Assembly (NCBI RefSeq): GCF_900105115.1
Contig: NZ_FNRV01000001.1
Coordinates: forward strand, 5,397,501 to 5,461,500
DNA: 64,000 bases
Direction of reading: 5' to 3'
Source: Pseudomonas mohnii
GTDB lineage: Bacteria; Pseudomonadota; Gammaproteobacteria; Pseudomonadales; Pseudomonadaceae
Shown: positions 20,585 through 29,339 of the stretch, piece by piece
Numbering within the stretch: position 1 is the first letter of the stretch
Layout: each line of letters starts with the position of its first letter
Position numbers and translations under genes: made by a program
The notes under the pieces: model-generated
The model's input: only the letters and a program-made list of their open reading frames with translations
Told to the model about the DNA's origin: nothing
Databases searched by the model: none

Positions 20585-20786
20585 GGTGCCTCCCGGTGAC
20601 ATGGCTCAATGCTGCGTTGTGGCGGTCAACGTTAGCAGGTTCGATTGACGCCAACCGCCACCGTCAAAGCAGAACTTATCGCCACGAATACAGCCGAATA
20701 CTTCAGGCAACGTTGATCGCCACACAACTTTAGGGTTGGACAAGTGGTCTTACAGGCCTACTGTTGTTCAGTACAGGAGGTGACTT

Positions 20787-21269
20787 ATGAACCCAGCATC
20801 AGATCGCATCGAAAGGAAGATCCTGCTCAAGGCGCCGCGTTCACAGGTCTGGCGCGTCATAGCCCATGCCGAGCAATTCGGGAAATGGTTTGGCGTGGGG
20901 CTGGACGGAAGGCGTTTTGTCGCCGGCGAGTGGACCCAGGGGCAGGTGACGTACCCGGGTTATGAACATGTGTTGTGGAATGTGTTGGTCGAACGGGTCG
21001 AGCCGGAGCGGCTGTTTTCGTTTCGCTGGCATCCATACGCCGTGGAGCCGGGCTTCGATTACTCCCAGGAGCCCACCACCCTGGTGAAATTCGAGCTCGA
21101 AGACATGGAAAACGGCACGTTGCTGAAGGTGTCCGAGTCGGGATTCGACCACATTCCCCAAACTCGCCGACTCAAGGCGTTCCGCATGGACAGTCGTGGT
21201 TGGGACGAGCAAATGAGCAACATCGAGCAGTTTCTTATCGGCAAGGCCCACGAACGCCAGGTGGAGTGA
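20787..21269 (+). CDS. SRPBCC / AHSA1-family protein
   Basis: The 160-residue protein has the START-like fold of Aha1-C-terminal relatives: IERKILLKAPRSQVWRVI, WTQGQVTYPG, then LFSFRWHPY and a C-terminal helix WDEQMSNIEQFL. Such proteins bind small hydrophobic ligands in a helix-grip cavity, and many are partners of ArsR-type regulators, but none is adjacent. AGGAGG lies 7 nt before the ATG. The ligand is unknown. Confidence 0.8.
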   Translation: MNPASDRIERKILLKAPRSQVWRVIAHAEQFGKWFGVGLDGRRFVAGEWTQGQVTYPGYEHVLWNVLVERVEPERLFSFRWHPYAVEPGFDYSQEPTTLVKFELEDMENGTLLKVSESGFDHIPQTRRLKAFRMDSRGWDEQMSNIEQFLIGKAHERQVE

Positions 21270-21377
21270 TGGCACCTGGATAGCTGCAAGTCAGCCACCG
21301 GTTGCGTCACTCGCGGCCTCCTTGCTCGATTTCCGACGTATCTCAGGGATTTCGGAAGGTCGACTATAGCGAATGTC

Positions 21378-21432
21378 CTACAAGTGTTAGTAGATATGTC
21401 CTCTATCGCAGATTGGATCCCGTGCGTATTCT
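21378..21432 (+). promoter_or_regulatory. Promoter region of the RsmX-like sRNA
   Basis: A -10 element TATTCT lies at 21427-21432. An imperfect dyad CTAC-N8-GTAG at 21378-21393 is centred about 53 bp upstream of the predicted start, roughly where GacA upstream activating sites (TGTAAG-N6-CTTACA) lie in rsm genes. It matches that consensus poorly, so GacA control is likely by analogy but not shown. Confidence 0.4.
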
Positions 21433-21438
21433 GGCCCC

Positions 21439-21550
21439 ATCCACTGAAGCACAGGGAGTGCTCAGGATCACGGATGATCGGCCTGCATGGAATGCTGACG
21501 ACAGGGAGTCGTAATGGTCTTGGAAGAACCCGCCTCGGCGGGTTTTTTTA
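21439..21550 (+). ncRNA. rsmX: RsmX-like GGA-motif small RNA sequestering RsmA/RsmE
   Basis: About 112 nt hold a series of short hairpins that each show GGA in the loop: AGCAC-AGGGA-GTGCT (21448-21462), GATCA-CGGA-TGATC (21466-21479), GCAT-GGA-ATGC (21485-21495) and CGAC-AGGGA-GTCG (21499-21511). Two further GGA motifs are single-stranded (AGGA at 21464, TTGGAA near 21521). A strong terminator follows. This is the layout of the Gac-controlled RsmX/Y/Z RNAs, which titrate the translational repressors RsmA and RsmE. Length, GGA count and a promoter with -10 TATTCT fit RsmX best. The 5' end is estimated from the -10 element. Confidence 0.85.
21526..21550 (+). terminator. Rho-independent terminator of the RsmX-like sRNA
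   Basis: AACCCGCC-TC-GGCGGGTT followed by a run of T forms a strong terminator directly after the last GGA motif. Confidence 0.92.
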
Positions 21551-21603
21551 TGGGCGCAAGAAATGTACTGGCTGCGGGGACCCGGCTCCCGCAGCCATTT
21601 CTG

Positions 21604-22290
21604 TCAGCGTCGATCCAGTTTCGCCGCAGCACGTTCGGTGATTTCTGCGCGCAGCTTCAATGAACCGGCAGCGCGTTTGCGGGCTTCTTCCAATACGCTG
21701 GCGGGCGCCGTTTCCGGACTACCTGCGGCGAACGGCGGCGCCGGGGCGTATTCGAGCTGCAATTGCACCAGTTCGGCGGTGTCCTTATCGAACAACTCCG
21801 CCGCCAGGGTCAGGGCGAAATCGATGCCGGCGGTGATTCCACCACCGGTCAGCAAATTGCCGTCGCGCACCACCCGGTCTTTCACCGCAATCGCCCCCAG
21901 CGGTGCCAACAGTTCGTGATAGGCCCAGTGGGTGGTTGCACGCTTGCCCTTGAGCAGGCCCGCTGCACCGAGCACCAGCGAACCGGTGCAGACCGAGGTG
22001 ACATACCGCGCTTTGGCAGCCTGGGTCCTGATGAAATCCAGGGTCTGCTCATCCTCCATCAAAGGCCCGACGCCACTGCCGCCCGGAATGCAGATCACAT
22101 CCAGCGCGGGGCAGTCGTCAAAGGTGACGGTCGGTTTCAACATCAGACCGGTGCTGGCGGTGATCGGCATCAGGTCCTTCCAGATCAAATGCACCTTCAC
22201 ATCCGGCAGCGAGGCCAGCACGTCGTAAGGGCCGGTCAGGTCGAGTTGCTGAACCTGTGGAAACAACAGAAAACCGATGTGCAAGGTCAT
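21604..22290 (-). CDS. inhA: Isonitrile hydratase (DJ-1/PfpI superfamily)
   Basis: The 228-residue enzyme hydrates isonitriles to N-substituted formamides in the cytoplasm. Length and sequence match P. putida InhA closely (LHIGFLLFPQVQQLDLTGPY, HWAYHELLAPLGAI). The nucleophile Cys101 (SVCTGS), Thr102 and Asp17 are all present. The ATG at 22290 gives the canonical N-terminus; the much longer in-frame extension upstream runs into the divergent regulator gene and is not real. It is divergent from a GlxA-type regulator whose own N-terminal domain is homologous to it. Confidence 0.9.
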   Translation of the reverse strand: MTLHIGFLLFPQVQQLDLTGPYDVLASLPDVKVHLIWKDLMPITASTGLMLKPTVTFDDCPALDVICIPGGSGVGPLMEDEQTLDFIRTQAAKARYVTSVCTGSLVLGAAGLLKGKRATTHWAYHELLAPLGAIAVKDRVVRDGNLLTGGGITAGIDFALTLAAELFDKDTAELVQLQLEYAPAPPFAAGSPETAPASVLEEARKRAAGSLKLRAEITERAAAKLDRR

Positions 22291-22341
22291 GGTGTATTTC
22301 TCATGAAGTGGGTGGACGGCTTCACTGTAGGCTCGTAGGAT

Positions 22342-22380
22342 TTGGCGCATACGCCAATTACCCCACGAATTACGCCAATC
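22342..22380. promoter_or_regulatory. Operator-like repeats between inhA and its divergent regulator
   Basis: TTGGCG-CATA-CGCCAA at 22342-22357 is a perfect dyad, and a third half-site (ACGCCAAT) follows at 22372-22379, exactly 21 bp (two helical turns) from the second. The spaced direct repeats suit an AraC-family protein. The site abuts the regulator start codon. Confidence 0.6.
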
Positions 22381-23364
22381 ATGCCCAAGACCATTCATGT
22401 GCTCGCCTTCACCAACGTGCAATTGCTGGACGTCACCGGGCCGTTGCAGGTCTTCGCTTCGGCCAACGACATCGCCCGTCAGCAAGGCTTGCCGCCGCCC
22501 TATGCGCCGACGGTGATCGCCAGCGGCGGCGGGGCGGTGATGTCGTCGGCGGGGTTGGCCTTGCTGGCCGAACCGTTGCCGGAGCAGGGCAGCGACACCT
22601 TGATCATCGCCGGCGGCTGGGGCGTTTATGCGGCGGCTGAAGATCTGCCGCTGGTGGCGTGGGTGCGCGAGCATGCAGCGGGGTGTCGGCGGGTTTCATC
22701 CGTATGTACCGGGGCGTTTTTGCTCGCGGCCAGTGGCTGGCTCGATGGGCGGCGTGTGGTGACGCACTGGACCCGTTGCGAGCAGCTGGCGCAGCAGCAT
22801 CCGCAATTGCAGGTCGAACCCAATCCGATTTTCATCAACGACGGTCCGGTCTGGACCTCGGCCGGGGTCACCGCCGGCATCGACCTGGCGCTGGCCATGG
22901 TCGAGCAAGACCTCGGCCGTGGCATGGCCCTGGAAGTTGCCCGGCAACTGGTGGTGTTCCTCAAGCGGCCCGGCGGTCAGTCGCAATTCAGCGTGACCCT
23001 GTCCTTGCAAAAAGAAGGCAACCGGTTCGACGAGCTTCACGCCTGGATCAGCGAAAACCTGACCAAGGACCTCGGCATTCCGACCCTGGCCCAGCAGGCC
23101 GGCATGAGCGAGCGCAGCTTCGTGCGCCACTACCGCGCCGACACCGGCCAGACCCCGGCACGGGCCATCGAGCAGATCCGCGTCGAGACCGCGCGACGGC
23201 TGCTCAGCGACACCGGCGTGCCGATCAAACGGGTTGCCGTGCAATGCGGGTTCGGCAGCGAGGAAACCCTGCGTCGCAGCTTTCTGCGCGCCATGGGCGT
23301 GACACCACAAGCCTATCGTGAGCGGTTTTCCGTCAATGCCGGGACAGATCCAGTGCTGCCTTGA
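22381..23364 (+). CDS. GlxA/FtrA-family transcriptional regulator (DJ-1 domain plus AraC HTH)
   Basis: The 327-residue protein joins an amidotransferase-like DJ-1/PfpI domain (about 1-190; VCTGAFLLA keeps the Cys) to an AraC-type double helix-turn-helix (about 220-315; LAQQAGMSERSFVRHYRADTGQTP, VAVQCGFGSEETLRRSF). Such regulators usually sense a metabolite with the first domain. Its partner gene inhA is divergent, 90 bp away, so it most likely controls isonitrile hydratase. The ATG at 22381 has no clear ribosome binding site; an upstream in-frame TTG would start inside the operator repeats. Confidence 0.88.
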   Translation: MPKTIHVLAFTNVQLLDVTGPLQVFASANDIARQQGLPPPYAPTVIASGGGAVMSSAGLALLAEPLPEQGSDTLIIAGGWGVYAAAEDLPLVAWVREHAAGCRRVSSVCTGAFLLAASGWLDGRRVVTHWTRCEQLAQQHPQLQVEPNPIFINDGPVWTSAGVTAGIDLALAMVEQDLGRGMALEVARQLVVFLKRPGGQSQFSVTLSLQKEGNRFDELHAWISENLTKDLGIPTLAQQAGMSERSFVRHYRADTGQTPARAIEQIRVETARRLLSDTGVPIKRVAVQCGFGSEETLRRSFLRAMGVTPQAYRERFSVNAGTDPVLP

Positions 23365-23399
23365 ACGGGATGTTGGCGTTGCCACTGTAGTCAGTCCGT

Positions 23400-25226
23400 T
23401 CAAGGCTGCCACACACTCTTCTCCCCACTCAATTTCCGATCCAGAAAACACGCCGCGCTGATCAATGCCAGGTGCGTCAGCGCTTGCGGCGTGTTGCCCA
23501 TGTGCCGCGCCTGGCTGTCGAATTCTTCCGCGTATAACCCCAGCGGGTTGGCGTAGCGCAGCAGCTGTTCGAATTCCAGATGGGCCTTTTCCACGCGGCC
23601 GGCCCGGGCCAGGCATTCGACGTACCAGAACGAGCACGCGGCGAACGCGCCTTCGGTGCCGGGCAGGCCGTCGATGGGGTTGTCGTCATTGTGATAGCGA
23701 TAAACCATGCCGTCGCGCACCAGGTTCTTTTCGATGGCATCGAGGGTGGCCAGCCAGCGTGGGTCCTTGGCGCTGACGAAACGCACCAATGGCATCAGCA
23801 GCATCGAGCCATCGAGGGCGGTGCTGCCGATGTGCTGGACGAAATGCCCGCGTTCCTCGTGCCAGAAATTTTCCCAGATATCGGAATAGATGGCCTGCCG
23901 CGTCTGGTCCCAACGGGCGAACGGGGCGGGCAGGGAGCGTTTCGAGGCGAGGCGGATCGCCCGGTCCAGCGCCACCCAGCACATCAGGCGCGAATGCAGG
24001 AAATGATGCTGCTCGCCGCGCATTTCCCAGATGCCGACATCGCCCTGCTGCCAGGTTTCGCAGACCTGATCGACCACTTCTACCGTGTGCTTCCACCCTT
24101 CGTGGGAAATGGCTTCGCCGTACTTGTTGACCAGGTACACCGCGTCCATCAGCTCGCCGAAGATATCCAGTTGCACCTGCGCATACGCCAGATTGCCGAT
24201 GCGCACCGGAGTTGCACCACCATGGCCGGACAGGTGTGTGAGTTCGATTTCCGGCAGTTCCTGACGGCCGTCGATGCCATACAGGATATTGAGTTTCATC
24301 GCGTGGCCCCGACAGTCACTGACCCGCCCGCGCAACCAGCGCATGTAGGCGTTGGCCTCGTCGACGAAACCCAGGCGCATGAAGGCGTAAACGGTGAACG
24401 AGGCGTCGCGGATCCAGGTGTAGCGATAGTCCCAGTTGCGTTCGCCGCCAACGCTTTCCGGCAGGCCGAAGGTCGCGGCGGCGAGGATGGCGCCGTGTTT
24501 GCGCGAGGTGAGCAGCTTCATCGCCAGTGCCGAGCGATTGACCATTTCCCGCCAGCGCCCGCGATAGCTGGACTGCCTGATCCAGTCGCGCCAGAACTTC
24601 AGGGTGCGCTCCAGACACAGATCGGCGGCGCCCTCCCTGAAGCGCGGATCGTCGATGGCGCCGAGCAGAAACCCGGTGGCCTGATCCTGTTCGAGGGTGA
24701 ATTCGGTGACCGCCACGTTGCCGTCGATCCTGAGCGGTTGGTCCGTGGACAGCCGCAGTGACGGTTGATCGGCGGCGCTGAAAATCACGTCCTTGCCGTC
24801 CAGTCGTGCGAGGGTCTTGGCGCGGGCGTAGTCATGGCGTACGGCGCAGCGCAGGCGAAACGTCGCCCGGCCACTGACCACCCGCACCCGACGCATCAGC
24901 ATCGGCAAATCATCTTCGGTGTCGCCGATGGGCAGCAGATCGGTGATTTCAACAACAGCGCGGTCACTGAGCCAACGGGTTTGCAGCACGTTGGTTTCTG
25001 GCAGGTAAATCTGCTCGCGACGCGCATCGGGCAAATCCGGGGACAGCTGGAAAATACCGGCCTCGGGGGTGTCCAGCAGCGAACAGAAAATCGACGGACT
25101 GTCGAACTCCGGCCAGCAGAAAAAATCCACGCTGCCCTTGTCGTTGACCAGCGCGGCGCTGCGCATGTCACCGATGATGCCGTGGGCGTCGATGGGGCTT
25201 TGTCGTTCCGGATGATGATCAGGCAT
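23400..25226 (-). CDS. Glycoside hydrolase family 15 protein
   Basis: The 608-residue cytoplasmic protein begins with the short GH15 N-terminal domain (IIGDMRSAALVNDKGSVDFFCWP) and continues into an (alpha/alpha)6 barrel with the family landmarks YRYTWIRDASFTVYAF, GEQHHFLHSRLMCWVALDRA and LPGTEGAFAACSFWYVECLAR, where the catalytic glutamates lie. Substrates in the family include glucans, glucodextran and trehalose; trehalose is common for proteins of this length but cannot be decided here. It is divergent from an MFS transporter, with a CGGAG ribosome binding site before the ATG. Confidence 0.88.
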   Translation of the reverse strand: MPDHHPERQSPIDAHGIIGDMRSAALVNDKGSVDFFCWPEFDSPSIFCSLLDTPEAGIFQLSPDLPDARREQIYLPETNVLQTRWLSDRAVVEITDLLPIGDTEDDLPMLMRRVRVVSGRATFRLRCAVRHDYARAKTLARLDGKDVIFSAADQPSLRLSTDQPLRIDGNVAVTEFTLEQDQATGFLLGAIDDPRFREGAADLCLERTLKFWRDWIRQSSYRGRWREMVNRSALAMKLLTSRKHGAILAAATFGLPESVGGERNWDYRYTWIRDASFTVYAFMRLGFVDEANAYMRWLRGRVSDCRGHAMKLNILYGIDGRQELPEIELTHLSGHGGATPVRIGNLAYAQVQLDIFGELMDAVYLVNKYGEAISHEGWKHTVEVVDQVCETWQQGDVGIWEMRGEQHHFLHSRLMCWVALDRAIRLASKRSLPAPFARWDQTRQAIYSDIWENFWHEERGHFVQHIGSTALDGSMLLMPLVRFVSAKDPRWLATLDAIEKNLVRDGMVYRYHNDDNPIDGLPGTEGAFAACSFWYVECLARAGRVEKAHLEFEQLLRYANPLGLYAEEFDSQARHMGNTPQALTHLALISAACFLDRKLSGEKSVWQP

Positions 25227-25400
25227 AACCGTGAAACTCCGGGAGTTGAGCTCCTATGCAACTGACTGGCCCGAACGCCCTGGAGTTCATTCGATGGGAG
25301 AGCAGGGTGTCTGTGGCCTTCACATTCAAGCAACAAATTGCCGCTTCCCCCTCAATCCGCCGTTGTGGCACTTTGCAGGCCCCTATCGAGGCCGGACCCC

Positions 25401-26576
25401 ATGGCGAACCCCTACCGCGAACTGTTCAACGCCCCTGGCAGCCGCGCCTTCGTGCTGGCCGGGATGATCGCGCGCATGCCGATTTCCATGACCGGCATCG
25501 GTCTGATCACCATGCTCTCGCAGTTGCAGGGCGGCTATGGGTTGGCCGGGGCGGTGGCGGCGACATTTGCCCTGGCCACGGCGTTTTGTGCGCCGCAGGT
25601 GTCGCGGCTGGTGGACCGTTTTGGCCAGCGGCGAATCTTGCCGGTGTCGGCGTTGGTCGGGGGCGGGGCGCTGTTGATGGTGTTGCTCTGCACCCGCTTG
25701 CAGGCGCCGCACTGGACGCTGTTCGTGTTCGCCGCGCTGGCCGGTTGCATGCCGAGTATGTCGGCGATGGTGCGGGCGCGCTGGACCGAGGTCTATCGCG
25801 GTCAGCCGCAACTGCAAACGGCCTATGCCCTGGAATCGGTGCTGGACGAAGTCTGCTTCATTGTCGGGCCGCCCTTGTCGGTCGGGCTGTGCGTGGTGGC
25901 GTTCCCCGAGGCCGGGCCCTTGGCAGCGGCACTGATGCTGGCGATCGGCGTGACCGCGTTTGTGTTGCAACGCGACACCGAGCCCGCGCTGCATCCCCAT
26001 GAAGAACATCACCAGGGGTCGATCATCCGTTCAAGGGACATTCAGTTGCTGATGCTGTTGATGGTCGCCATGGGCACCATCGTCGGCGTGGTGGATGTGG
26101 TCAGCGTGGCCTTCGCCCAGCAACAGGGGCAACCGGCGGCGGCGAGCGTCGTGTTGTCGGTGTATGCCATTGGTTCGTGCCTGGCCGGACTGGCGTTCGG
26201 CGCATTGCGCTCGAGCGTGCCGCTGCCGCGATTGTTCCTGTACGGCGGAGTGGCGACAGCGGTGACCACCTTGCCGCTGCTGCTGGCGGTGAACATTCTC
26301 GGGCTGTCGCTGGCGGTGTTCGTCGCCGGGCTGTTTTTTGCGCCGACGCTGATCGTCGCCATGGCCCTGGTGGAGCAAATCGTGCCGCCGGCCAAACTCA
26401 CCGAAGGCCTGACCTGGCTGGTCACCGGGTTAAGCATCGGCGTGGCAATCGGCGCCGCCAGTTCGGGGTGGCTGGTGGATGCCTTCGGGGCGCGCAGCGG
26501 ATTCTGGGTGGCGATTGCGGCGGGGGCGGTGGTACTGGGTTCGGCGGTGCAAAGCCACCGTCATTTGAAAGGATGA
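25401..26576 (+). CDS. Major facilitator superfamily transporter
   Basis: The 391-residue membrane protein has about 12 hydrophobic segments and the loop 2-3 motif DRFGQRRIL. The ATG at 25401 (MANPYREL) is preferred to a TTG at 25338 because homologous MFS proteins start near the first helix; GAGG lies 9 nt upstream. The group resembles YbfB/sugar-efflux-like MFS members, but the substrate is unknown. Transcription ends at a bidirectional terminator shared with the TonB receptor. Confidence 0.85.
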   Translation: MANPYRELFNAPGSRAFVLAGMIARMPISMTGIGLITMLSQLQGGYGLAGAVAATFALATAFCAPQVSRLVDRFGQRRILPVSALVGGGALLMVLLCTRLQAPHWTLFVFAALAGCMPSMSAMVRARWTEVYRGQPQLQTAYALESVLDEVCFIVGPPLSVGLCVVAFPEAGPLAAALMLAIGVTAFVLQRDTEPALHPHEEHHQGSIIRSRDIQLLMLLMVAMGTIVGVVDVVSVAFAQQQGQPAAASVVLSVYAIGSCLAGLAFGALRSSVPLPRLFLYGGVATAVTTLPLLLAVNILGLSLAVFVAGLFFAPTLIVAMALVEQIVPPAKLTEGLTWLVTGLSIGVAIGAASSGWLVDAFGARSGFWVAIAAGAVVLGSAVQSHRHLKG

Positions 26577-26644
26577 TTCACCCGGGGGAGCTTGTTCCCA
26601 CCGTTAACCCATGCGACTGCACCGTTTGTGGCCATCCTGCATCC

Positions 26645-26670
26645 CTATGGGAGCGAGCCTGCTCGCGATG
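26645..26670. repeat. Single REP element
   Basis: CTATGGGAGCGAGCCTGCTC followed by GCGATG lies in the 163-bp gap after the MFS gene. It has no inverted partner nearby. Confidence 0.85.
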
Positions 26671-26688
26671 ACGGCATCGCAGACGACA

Positions 26689-26724
26689 AAAAATGCCCGC
26701 ATCTCACAATGCGGGCATTTTTCA
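26689..26724. terminator. Bidirectional terminator between the MFS and TonB receptor genes
   Basis: AATGCCCGCAT and ATGCGGGCATT pair perfectly over 11 bp around CTCACA, with A-run and T-run flanks, so it works in both directions. Confidence 0.93.
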
Positions 26725-26739
26725 TTTCGGTTCACCCGC

Positions 26740-29202
26740 TCAGAAGTTGTACTTCGCGGTCAGTTGCAGGTTGCGCGGTTCGCCGTCGAACGTGGTGCCG
26801 AAGTTGCCCAGGCCTGTCAGGTAGCGCTTGTCGAACACGTTGTTGGCGTTGACGGTGAAGCTCAGGTGATCGTCGTACTGATAGCGGGTCATCAGGTCCA
26901 CCAGGGTGTAGCCGCCTTGTTTGAGGGAAGTGGCGCCTTCGGTAGGGCTGGAGCTCTGGCCGTAGAACGCGCTCTGCCAGCTGATGCCGCCGCCGACGGT
27001 GACCTGGTCCAGTACGCCGGGCAGGCGATAGGTGGTGAAGGTGCGCACGACGTGTTCCGGTTTGGTGGTGGCCAGCGGGAAGCCGTAGATGCGCTGTTCG
27101 TCCTTGTCGCGGGTACGGGCGTAGGTGTAGCCGGCCGAGACGTTCCAGCCTTCGGCCAGTTCGCCGGCCAGTTCCAGTTCGACACCCTTGGTGGTCGCGC
27201 CGGAGGTCGGTTTGTAGATGTCCTGGCCGGTGTTCGTGTCGGTGATGACGTATTGGGCGACGTTGTCCTGCTCGATGCGGAACAGGGCCAGGCTGGCGTT
27301 GAGTCGGCCATCGAGGTAGGCCGCTTTCAGACCGGTTTCATAGCTGTCGCCTTCGACCGGGTCCAGGGTCTTGCCGCTGGCGTCTTTGTAGATTTGAGGC
27401 TGGTAGATGTTGGTGTAACTGGCATAGACCGAGTAGGTGTCGTTGAGGTCGTAGACCACACCGGCATAAGGCGTGACGACCCCGTGTTCCTTATAGCCGG
27501 CATGGGTGTCGGCCTGACCGGCGTCAGCGTTGTAGCGGTAATCTTCGTTGTACTTGAAGGTACTCAGGCGGCCGCCGAGGATGAACGACAGGTCGTCGGT
27601 CGGGCGCAGGCGCGTGGCCAGGTAAATGCCGTTCTGGCTCTGGGTGCGCTCGTATTTGCCGTTTTTCGGGAAGTCCTGGTACGCCAGGTCGCCGTTCCAG
27701 TCATAGATGCTGCCCGGGACCAGGCCGGTGGCGCTGGTGTCGTAGGTCGCACCGGTCTGACGGGAGTGGGAGGTCATGAAACCTGCCACCAGTTCATGCT
27801 CGCGACCGCCCAATGTGAATGGGCCGGTGACGTTCACGTCAGCGGTGTTCTGCACCCGATGACCTTCCCAGCGGCCCCAATAAAGGAACATGCCTTCACC
27901 GGTGGCGCGGTCCGGGCTACCGCCGCTGGCCGAGGCCAGGCGGGTGTCGTGGTCGGTGGTTTTCTGGTCGAGGCTGAGCTTGAGTTTCCAGTCGTTGGCC
28001 AGTGCCTGTTCCAGGGCGGCGAAGTAGGTGGTGCTGTCGAAATCCCGACGGCTCCAGTCGGCACCCGGGTTGAAACTGCGCGGGAAATCGGTACGGCCGC
28101 CATCGGTGAAGTACACCGCGTTGCCGGTCCAGGAACTGCCGCGCGGGGTGGCGCTGGACTTGTCGACGCCGAAGGTCAGCAGGGTGTCGTCGCTCAGGTC
28201 GGCTTCGAGGATGCCGTAGAACAGGTCTTTTTTCTGGCTGTAGTGGTCGATGTACGAATCCTTGTCCTGATAGGCACCGACGAAGCGACCTCGCACGTTG
28301 CCCGAATCGGTCAACGAACCGGAGATGTCGCCTTCGGTGCGGTAGTTGTCCCAGGAACCGGCGGTGGCGCTGATCGACGCCTTGAAGTCCTTGGTCGGCT
28401 TCTTGCGTACCAGGTTAACGGTGGCCGACGGGTCGCCCGCGCCGGTCATCAGGCCGGTCGAGCCCTTGATGACTTCGACCCGATCCAGGCTGGCGGCGTC
28501 GTCGCTGTTGTTCGGGTTTTCACCGTAGACGCCGTCGTAAGGGATGTTGACGCCGTCGTACTGAAAGTTGGTGATGGCAAAGCCGCGAGCGGAGAACTCG
28601 GTACGGTCACTGTCGTACTTTTGCGCCGAGACCCCCGGGGTATTGCGCAGCACATCACCGACGCTCTTTGAACCCTGATCGTCCATTTGCTGGCGGGTGA
28701 TCACGGTGACTGTCTGTGGGGTTTCCCGAATGGTCAGCGGCAGCTTGGTGGCGGTGGTGGTCGCGCCAGTGGTGTAGGAGCCGGTGTCTTCGGTGACCAG
28801 CCCCAGGGCCTGGCCGGAAATGGTGGTCGCGCCCAGTTGCAGGCTGGAGGCACCGCCGGACGTCAGCGTGACGCTGTTGCCATTGATCTGGAACGAAATA
28901 CCGCTGCCCTTGAGCATTTCGGCCAATGCCGCGGAAGGCTCCAGCGACCCGGACACCGCGCGGGATTTGAGGCCGGCCACTTGATCGGGGCTGTACAGGA
29001 TCTGCAGGTTGGTCTGCATGCCCAGTTCCGTCAGGGCGCTGGACAGTGGTTGCACGGCAATACTGACTTTTACCGGTTGCGCATTGGCCATCGAGCTCCC
29101 CAGCAAGGTGGCGGTCAGCAGAATGCCGGTCAGCAGGGTTCGATGCAGGGTCGGGCGCTGAACGGCCAGCGCGAGAGGTGTGCGGCGTGAAAGGGATCGC
29201 AT
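26740..29202 (-). CDS. TonB-dependent siderophore receptor with signalling (STN) domain
   Basis: The 820-residue outer-membrane receptor has a signal peptide (about 1-42, ANA-QPVK), an STN signalling domain (about 45-120, IAVQPLSSALTELGMQTNL), a TonB box region, a plug (about 150-270, RETPQTVTVITRQQMDDQG) and a 22-strand barrel ending in YNF. It is FpvA/FoxA/FiuA-like; the siderophore cannot be named. STN-bearing receptors normally signal through a FecR-type anti-sigma to a FecI-type sigma. A FecI-like sigma gene is divergent, but no FecR gene is present. A Fur-box-like sequence lies 41 bp upstream of the start. Confidence 0.92.
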   Translation of the reverse strand: MRSLSRRTPLALAVQRPTLHRTLLTGILLTATLLGSSMANAQPVKVSIAVQPLSSALTELGMQTNLQILYSPDQVAGLKSRAVSGSLEPSAALAEMLKGSGISFQINGNSVTLTSGGASSLQLGATTISGQALGLVTEDTGSYTTGATTTATKLPLTIRETPQTVTVITRQQMDDQGSKSVGDVLRNTPGVSAQKYDSDRTEFSARGFAITNFQYDGVNIPYDGVYGENPNNSDDAASLDRVEVIKGSTGLMTGAGDPSATVNLVRKKPTKDFKASISATAGSWDNYRTEGDISGSLTDSGNVRGRFVGAYQDKDSYIDHYSQKKDLFYGILEADLSDDTLLTFGVDKSSATPRGSSWTGNAVYFTDGGRTDFPRSFNPGADWSRRDFDSTTYFAALEQALANDWKLKLSLDQKTTDHDTRLASASGGSPDRATGEGMFLYWGRWEGHRVQNTADVNVTGPFTLGGREHELVAGFMTSHSRQTGATYDTSATGLVPGSIYDWNGDLAYQDFPKNGKYERTQSQNGIYLATRLRPTDDLSFILGGRLSTFKYNEDYRYNADAGQADTHAGYKEHGVVTPYAGVVYDLNDTYSVYASYTNIYQPQIYKDASGKTLDPVEGDSYETGLKAAYLDGRLNASLALFRIEQDNVAQYVITDTNTGQDIYKPTSGATTKGVELELAGELAEGWNVSAGYTYARTRDKDEQRIYGFPLATTKPEHVVRTFTTYRLPGVLDQVTVGGGISWQSAFYGQSSSPTEGATSLKQGGYTLVDLMTRYQYDDHLSFTVNANNVFDKRYLTGLGNFGTTFDGEPRNLQLTAKYNF

Positions 29203-29242
29203 TACTTGCCTGTGCTCCTGAAAAGGGTCGTGCGGAGTTTTT

Positions 29243-29261
29243 GTTAATGGGAATTATTATT
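29243..29261 (-). promoter_or_regulatory. Fur box upstream of the TonB receptor
   Basis: Read on the minus strand, AATAATAATTCCCATTAAC matches 13 of 19 positions of the Fur consensus GATAATGATAATCATTATC. Its position just before a siderophore receptor supports the call. Confidence 0.7.
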
Positions 29262-29339
29262 AAGACGGGGCGTGGGCGCGAAACCGGAAAAGAAATTTCA
29301 GAATGATGAATGGCTGAGGTTTTTAGGTTCAGGCGGGGC

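Noticed and set aside
20700..20786. GntR-type operator in the gap before the SRPBCC gene (TGGTCTTAC)
   Set aside because: The half-sites are not symmetric and no GntR gene is near.
22291..22674. N-terminal extension of inhA into the regulator gene
   Set aside because: It is Arg/Gln/His-rich sequence antisense to the regulator; the family N-terminus MTLHIGF begins at 22290.
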